Part shown: one piece after another, positions 1 through 3,950 of the stretch
Numbering within the stretch: position 1 is the first letter of the stretch
Layout of the letters: each line of letters starts with the position of its first letter
NCBI GenBank assembly: GCA_021815525.1
Contig: JAKAGN010000169.1
Span: 1-6,302 of the forward strand
Origin: Deltaproteobacteria bacterium
GTDB taxonomy: Bacteria > Desulfobacterota > Desulfobacteria > Desulfobacterales > Desulfatibacillaceae
DNA: 6,302 nucleotides
Direction: 5' to 3'
Notes under the pieces: model-generated
Seen by the model: the letters and a program-made list of their open reading frames with translations, nothing else
What the model was told of the DNA's origin: nothing
Databases searched by the model: none
Made by a program: the position numbers and the translations under genes

Positions 1-227
1 CTTCCTACGGCCGGGGAGTGGGCTTCCTTGTGTTCACCGACTTCTGGCTCTCGGTGGGCTACAACTTCGCAGGCTTCAGGGACGAGGACTTCAGCGAGGC
101 CAACTACTGGTGCGAGGGCCCCTACGCCAAGGTGCGGATCAAGTTCGACGAGAATAGCCTCTACGAAGCCTCCGAGCGGGTGGGGCGGATTCTCGGAAAA
201 GATGGCGCCGGGGCGGCGGCTCCATGA
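1..227 (+). CDS. C-terminal end of an outer-membrane beta-barrel-like protein (5' partial)
   Basis: The reading frame is open from the left edge (first full codon at 3) to a TGA at 225-227, leaving 74 visible residues. The start lies outside the window. The first 50 or so residues alternate hydrophobic or aromatic residues with polar ones, as in transmembrane beta-strands. Readable pieces are FLVFTDFWLSVGYNFAGF, then RDEDFSEANYW, then GPYAKVRIKFDE. The pattern 'GYNxxGFxDxDF...GPxxxxRxKFDE' is one I associate with the C-termini of large Gram-negative surface proteins that join DUF11/SdrD-B repeats to an outer-membrane barrel; this is recalled family resemblance and was not searched. After the last strand there is a tail of about 20 residues rich in Gly and Ala, so the chain does not end on the C-terminal aromatic residue typical of many barrels. 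It lies 36 bases upstream of the next gene on the same strand, so it is probably the upstream member of the same operon. Its N-terminal content is unknown. Confidence 0.7.
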   Translation, partial: SYGRGVGFLVFTDFWLSVGYNFAGFRDEDFSEANYWCEGPYAKVRIKFDENSLYEASERVGRILGKDGAGAAAP

Positions 228-250
228 TCTTCATTTCCGGTGTCCGCCCG

Positions 251-258
251 GGGGAGGG
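251..258 (+). promoter_or_regulatory. Ribosome binding site that fixes the start of the 1003-residue protein at ATG 264
   Basis: GGGGAGGG at 251-258 contains the GGAGG core (253-257), which sits six bases before ATG 264, ideal Shine-Dalgarno spacing. The in-frame GTG at 240 has only ATCTTCATTTCC before it and no purine-rich site, so ATG 264 is the better start. Confidence 0.75.
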
Positions 259-263
259 TTCCG

Positions 264-419
264 ATGCTTTTCAAGGGTAGGGGAGACAGGGGCGGCGGGA
301 CCAAGGGGCCGCTCCGCGCGGCCAAGGTCCGGCCCGGCTCGAGAAGGCGCAACGCTTGGTTTCTGGCGCTTCTGGCCGTTTTCGCCACGATCCTTGCCGT
401 GCTTCCGAACCTCGTGGCC
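264..419 (+). other. Signal peptide region with unusually long basic N-terminus
   Basis: Residues 1-52 of the 1003-residue protein. About 30 residues rich in Arg, Lys and Gly precede the hydrophobic stretch AWFLALLAVFATILAVL (31-47). A plausible signal peptidase I site is LVA before DP (52/53). The segment SRRRNAWFLAL (26-36) superficially resembles a twin-arginine signal but lacks the usual consensus, so Sec export is the default reading. Confidence 0.65.
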
Positions 420-3275
420 GATCCCTATCCCCCCTACTGGAGCGGCGGCACGGGCGCCGCCGTCCATTACGCGCCCGCTCCCTGGCCCGCGGACGGCGCG
501 TGGATCCCCGTCACCCACATGGGCGTTCCTTTGAGGGACCCCAAGAACTCCGACCCGTCCACCGGAGGAACGACCCCGAACGGTTACGTTAGCGTCACCT
601 CGGGCTGCACGGACCAGACGCTCCCCAGTGTTTACTGGGCCTGGGACGCGGCCCATACCATACTGTTCTTCCGCTGGCGGGTGGAGAGCCGGGCCCAGAC
701 CTACTACACCTCTGGGAACAACCCACCCAGCTACTCCAGCTCCGATCCCTGGAACTCCGCACTCTACACGGTTCTCATCGACACGGACGGAGACGGCTAC
801 CGGGAGTTCGCCATGCATCTGGACGGCAGCTCGGGGAGCCCCTCGGCCTCCGTCGACATCCTGGCGGGCATTTACGCAAACGACGCGAGCCAGCAGATCG
901 ATTACGTCACCTACCCCGGCACCGTCTGCCGCACCGGGCACAACCCCTCGGCCTTCGTGGACCAGGCCACGGGGATCGTTTTAAACTTCCACAACACCAA
1001 CACCCCCGACACCACCTGGCCCAAGCCCACCACCAACACCCTGTGGGACTTCGGCACCTCCCGGGCCGTGCAGGCCAGCGACGGCTCCTGCGGCGAGTGG
1101 TTCGTGGATTACCAGATTCCCTACGCCATGCTGAACAGCCAGGCCGTCTGCGCCCATCCCACCATCGACGGCAACACCCCCATCGCGCTCGCCTTCGCCA
1201 CCGCGAACAGCCTGAACAACCCCTACCAGAAGGACTTCATAGCGAACGGCGCCTTCTCGGCCGACGCCACCAAGTGCTTCCCCTTCAGCGACTACATCAT
1301 CCCGGCCCAGGGGACCACCCTGGTGCAGCCCATCGTGTCCTCGGTGACGGCCGTAGGCTGCGGCACCACCACCCTCACGGCCAATGTCCAGTCCGCCATC
1401 GCCAACGTGTCAGGCTCATGCGGCCTCACCGTCACCGGCGTGGCCTTCTATTACTACCTCGACAAGAACGGAGACGGAGCGGCGAACGACACCGGCTCCG
1501 CCTGGACGCTGGCGGCCAACGCCTCGGCCCTCACCATGCCCCAGTGGGGGGCATCCTGGGACACCTCCGTCATGCCCAACGGCACCTATCTCGTAGGCGT
1601 CCAGGCCACCAGCTCCAGCGGGGTCAAGACCTTCAGCTACCTCACCCAGGCCCAGGTGAACTCCCAGGTAGGCGCCACCCCGCCCAACTACGCCAATCCC
1701 TCCCCAACGCCGGGCGTCAAGACGGCGAGCATAGTCATCAACTGCGGCGTCTCCACCATGATCTCGGGCTACGTCTATAACGACGCCAACCACAACGGGA
1801 GCATGGACGCGGGCGAGGCCGGAACCGGCGCGAGCGGCCTCTACGTGAAGGTGTGCCAGGGCGGAAGCTTCGTGAAGTCGGGCGCGGTGGACCCATCCAC
1901 GGGCTACTACCAGGTGGCGGGGCTCGCCAACGGCGCCTACACCGTGATGGAGGGAACCAACGGTTCGGACTGCACGGCCGCGGACCCAGCGGGCTTCGTC
2001 TCCACCACCCCCAACAGCCTCACTGCCGTCATCTCCGCCGCCACCCCCATTCTTTCCAACGTGAACTTCGGGGATTACAACGGCTGCAAGGTGCGGGGCG
2101 CCGTTTTCCACGACCGGGGAAACGGCGCCGCCGGCAGCACCGAGGCCAACAACTCCATCTATAACAGCGGAAACGAGCCGGGCCTTCCGGGCGTCATCGT
2201 GAGGGCCTGCGCCGACACGTCCTGCGCCACCACCATCACCACCACCGCCACTGCGGACTCGGGAGCATACACCCTTTGGGTGCCGGGCTCCTACAACGGA
2301 TCCACGGTCTACGTCATCGAGACGGATCCGGCGGGCTACCTCTCCACGGGTAACTCCATAGGGGGCGTGGTCCAGAACAACGCCGAGCAAAGCGTCACCT
2401 TGAAGAACCGGCTCTCCTTCACCATGACCTCCGGCGCCAACCGGATCGACTACAATTTCGGCGACGTGAAAAACATCTTCATTTCGCCGCCCCAGTCGTA
2501 TATGGTGTCTCCGGGAGCGAGCGTCACCGTCCGCCACACCATCAATATCCAGACACCCGGAAAGGTGGCGGTTTCCTTCGGCTCGCAAAAGGTGTGGCCC
2601 TACGCCGTCTATGCGGACTTAAACTGCGACGGCGTGCCCGACGGCAACGCCCTGGCGCCTTCCGGGGGCTACTACGTCCTAAACGGCGGGGCGAACCTGG
2701 GGACGGGAAGCGTGTGCGTGATCCTGCGGACCGTGGTGTCATCCTCCACGCCCCTCGGCGCCACCGAGAAGCTCGCCGTGACCGCGAGCGAGGATTGGGC
2801 CAATACGGCCGCCTCTTACAACGACATGGACGTTCTAGAGGACGTCATAATGGTTTCCAACCCCACGGGAGAGCTTCGGCTCGAAAAGTACGTGAGGAAC
2901 GTGACCCTGGGCTTGGGCTTCACGGTTTCGAACCAGGTCTCGCCCTGCGACGTGGTGGAGTACCGGATCGACTTCAAGAACATCGGCGCCTCGCCCCAGA
3001 CGGCCATCGTGTTCGGCGACAACGTTCCGGCCAACACGGCGTTCCTGACCCGGCTCTACAACGGCGGAACCAGGGACGTCATGGTGACGGTGGGCTCCAA
3101 CACCTACTACGGGAACGTTCTGGACGGCCCCGACACGGACGGGGTCACCTTGACGGGGGGCGTTCTGGCCATCCAACTGGGCGTCCTTTCCGGCGGCGCG
3201 TTTCAGAGCCTCGCACCCGGCCAGACGGGAAGCATCTACTACCGGGTCCGGGTCAACGGGACCTCGTGCCCCTGA
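264..3275 (+). CDS. Secreted multidomain surface protein with Ig-like, SdrD-B-like and DUF11-like domains
   Basis: Predicted 1003-residue exported protein; biochemical function unknown. Start is ATG 264 because of a strong ribosome site; GTG 240 would add eight residues. Residues 1-30 are basic and Gly-rich, followed by a hydrophobic core (31-47) and a likely cleavage after LVA (about residue 52). Residues 53 to about 355 form an unrecognised, aromatic-rich, beta-looking region with a DTDGDG loop at 173-178. Residues 358 to about 470 resemble a bacterial Ig-like domain (WDTSVMPNGTY at 432-442, loop DKNGDG at 400). A Pro-rich linker precedes two SdrD-B-like repeats: 500-606 (canonical loop DANHNGSMDAGE at 507-518, ending NFGDYN) and 608-734 (EPGLPGV at 638-644, ending NFGD). 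Residues 735-868 hold another beta-rich segment with DLNCDG at 785. The C-terminus (about 870-1003, opening LRLEKYVRN) resembles DUF11. There are 17 cysteines, suggesting disulfides outside the cytoplasm. No LPXTG, C-terminal membrane helix or lipobox is seen. Domain names are by eye; the repeats are the firmest. Confidence 0.85.
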   Translation: MLFKGRGDRGGGTKGPLRAAKVRPGSRRRNAWFLALLAVFATILAVLPNLVADPYPPYWSGGTGAAVHYAPAPWPADGAWIPVTHMGVPLRDPKNSDPSTGGTTPNGYVSVTSGCTDQTLPSVYWAWDAAHTILFFRWRVESRAQTYYTSGNNPPSYSSSDPWNSALYTVLIDTDGDGYREFAMHLDGSSGSPSASVDILAGIYANDASQQIDYVTYPGTVCRTGHNPSAFVDQATGIVLNFHNTNTPDTTWPKPTTNTLWDFGTSRAVQASDGSCGEWFVDYQIPYAMLNSQAVCAHPTIDGNTPIALAFATANSLNNPYQKDFIANGAFSADATKCFPFSDYIIPAQGTTLVQPIVSSVTAVGCGTTTLTANVQSAIANVSGSCGLTVTGVAFYYYLDKNGDGAANDTGSAWTLAANASALTMPQWGASWDTSVMPNGTYLVGVQATSSSGVKTFSYLTQAQVNSQVGATPPNYANPSPTPGVKTASIVINCGVSTMISGYVYNDANHNGSMDAGEAGTGASGLYVKVCQGGSFVKSGAVDPSTGYYQVAGLANGAYTVMEGTNGSDCTAADPAGFVSTTPNSLTAVISAATPILSNVNFGDYNGCKVRGAVFHDRGNGAAGSTEANNSIYNSGNEPGLPGVIVRACADTSCATTITTTATADSGAYTLWVPGSYNGSTVYVIETDPAGYLSTGNSIGGVVQNNAEQSVTLKNRLSFTMTSGANRIDYNFGDVKNIFISPPQSYMVSPGASVTVRHTINIQTPGKVAVSFGSQKVWPYAVYADLNCDGVPDGNALAPSGGYYVLNGGANLGTGSVCVILRTVVSSSTPLGATEKLAVTASEDWANTAASYNDMDVLEDVIMVSNPTGELRLEKYVRNVTLGLGFTVSNQVSPCDVVEYRIDFKNIGASPQTAIVFGDNVPANTAFLTRLYNGGTRDVMVTVGSNTYYGNVLDGPDTDGVTLTGGVLAIQLGVLSGGAFQSLAPGQTGSIYYRVRVNGTSCP
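1761..2079 (+). other. First SdrD-B-like repeat (protein domain) with canonical calcium loop
   Basis: Residues 500-605 of the large protein open with ISGYVYNDANHNGSMDAGE and close with VNFGDY, the hallmark frame of SdrD-B-type domains. The loop D507-N509-N511-S513-D515-E518 places acidic or amide residues at positions 1, 3, 5, 9 and 12, as in an EF-hand. In this family such loops bind calcium and rigidify the domain; calcium binding here is inferred from the motif. Confidence 0.75.
2085..2466 (+). other. Second SdrD-B-like repeat (protein domain) with altered calcium loop
   Basis: Residues 608-734 open with CKVRGAVFHD, contain GNEPGLPGVIV (636-646) and end with YNFGD (730-734), matching the first repeat in order. 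The calcium loop differs: after D617 and N620 there is an insertion-like stretch of about a dozen residues before E638, and the aspartate expected at loop position 9 is missing. The domain identity is fairly clear; metal binding by this copy is doubtful. Confidence 0.65.
2871..3272 (+). other. C-terminal DUF11-like beta-sandwich (protein domain)
   Basis: Residues 870-1003 begin with ELRLEKYVRNVT, contain VEYRIDFKNIGAS and VFGDNVPANTAFL, and end with LAPGQTGSIYYRVRVNG. This order (charged Lys strand, 'Y-I-F-N-G' strand, 'D-VPANT', 'L-PG--G---RV') is the usual course of DUF11 domains. The protein stops right after the domain with no anchor. Confidence 0.65.
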
Positions 3276-3302
3276 CCCGGCTTTTCCTAACCACTGGAAG
3301 AA

Positions 3303-3307
3303 AAGGA
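3303..3307 (+). promoter_or_regulatory. Ribosome binding site of the small DUF11-like gene
   Basis: AAGGA at 3303-3307 lies eight bases before ATG 3316. No better-placed alternative start is nearby. The 40-base gap after the preceding stop shows no terminator hairpin, which fits co-transcription. Confidence 0.6.
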
Positions 3308-3315
3308 CATTTTCG

Positions 3316-3852
3316 ATGCTGACTACGCTTCGGGGGAGAATCGCCGTAACGGCGGCAGCGGCCGGGCTCATCCTGGCCGTCATGGCGTCTTTGGCCTTTT
3401 CCGAGGACGCCCAGAAGAAGGCCAAGGAGCCCTTGAGCCTCAAGACCACGGCCTTCGTGGTGGTGGTGGAGGTGAAGGACGGAAAGAAGGTGGAGGTCTT
3501 GAAGCCCCTCCCCAAGGGGATCGTTCCCGGGACCCTCGTCCAGTACAACATTTCCGGGACCAACGAGGGAAAGGGGGAATTGAAGGACATCCGGACCGAT
3601 GGCAAGGTGCCCCCCAACACCCGTTATGTGGACAAGTCCGCCAGGTGCGACAAGGGCGGGGAGATATTCTTTTCCTGCGACAACGGCGCCACCTGGAGCA
3701 AGCCGCCCCTCAAGAAGACCGTGGTTTTGCCGGGCGGAGAAAAGAAAACCGTGGAGGTGAGCCCGGACGAGTACACCGGCGTTCGTTTCGTGGTGAAGAA
3801 GCTTGCGGCAGGCGCAGCGTTCACGGGAACCTACAGGGTTCTTTTGCAGTAG
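3316..3852 (+). CDS. Small secreted basic protein with a single DUF11-like domain
   Basis: Predicted 178-residue exported protein. Residues 1-29 are a standard Sec signal peptide: basic start (R6, R8), hydrophobic core and an AFS site before E30. The mature part begins with a Lys-rich segment and then follows the order of the short DUF11-type proteins of Gram-negative bacteria: LVQYNISGTNEGKGELKDI, VPPNTRYVDKSA, FFSCDNGATW (118-127, matching the usual 'FSVDGGKTF' type of strand), DEYTGVRFVVKKLAAG, and a final strand FTGTYRVLL. Its only two cysteines, C111 and C121, are in the mature part and could form a disulfide linking adjacent strands. By hand count the mature chain carries about 26 Lys/Arg against 18 Asp/Glu, so it is basic. 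It is 40 bases downstream of the large surface protein, which ends in a related domain, so the two probably share an operon and perhaps a structure. No enzymatic motif is visible; a structural or accessory role at the surface is inferred. Confidence 0.8.
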   Translation: MLTTLRGRIAVTAAAAGLILAVMASLAFSEDAQKKAKEPLSLKTTAFVVVVEVKDGKKVEVLKPLPKGIVPGTLVQYNISGTNEGKGELKDIRTDGKVPPNTRYVDKSARCDKGGEIFFSCDNGATWSKPPLKKTVVLPGGEKKTVEVSPDEYTGVRFVVKKLAAGAAFTGTYRVLLQ

Positions 3853-3950
3853 GAAGCTTCGGGGCCGCAGGTTTGGGGGGCCTCCTCCGGCCTGAAACGC
3901 GAAGGGGGAACGGTGTTTGCCGTTCCCCCTTTTTTGCGCGGAGACCTGCG
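3853..3950. other. Convergent intergenic region
   Basis: Ninety-eight bases between the stop codons of the + strand operon and the - strand kinase. Besides the terminator hairpin, the left part (3853-3900) is GC-rich with runs of G and C and no open reading frame or recognisable site. Since both genes end here, no promoter is expected. Confidence 0.8.
3902..3935 (+). terminator. Strong Rho-independent terminator closing the + strand operon
   Basis: A perfect 10-bp stem, GGGGGAACGG (3904-3913) with CCGTTCCCCC (3920-3929), encloses a six-base loop (TGTTTG) and is followed by six T residues (3930-3935). Two A-T pairs (3902-3903 with 3930-3931) can extend the stem. It begins about 50 bases after the stop at 3852. 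Read on the minus strand the hairpin is the same but is followed by TTCGCGTTT instead of a clean T-run, so it would serve the converging kinase gene only weakly. Confidence 0.92.

Noticed and set aside
240..263. GTG 240 as the start of the large surface protein.
   Set aside because: No Shine-Dalgarno sequence precedes it, and the GGGGAGGG that fits ATG 264 lies inside the extra codons.
231..941. A 236-codon minus-strand open frame over the start of the large gene.
   Set aside because: Low-complexity Gly/Val/Arg composition, no ribosome site seen and no domain; antisense to a signal peptide and coding region.
2219..2254. An ACC/CAC-rich low-complexity stretch that looks like a microsatellite.
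   Set aside because: It encodes a Thr/Ala-rich strand (CATTITTTATA) in frame within the second SdrD-B-like repeat; the repetition is codon bias in a Thr run and not a separate element.
1416..2588. A 390-codon open frame on the minus strand inside the large surface protein gene.
   Set aside because: Its translation is Gly/Val/Arg/His-rich with no recognisable motif, and it lies fully antisense to a frame with clear signal peptide and domains. It is the usual GC-rich antisense artefact.
2835..3620. A 261-codon minus-strand open frame spanning the end of the large gene and the small DUF11-like gene.
   Set aside because: It covers two well-supported + strand genes and their ribosome site, and its residues look like reversed codons of those genes.
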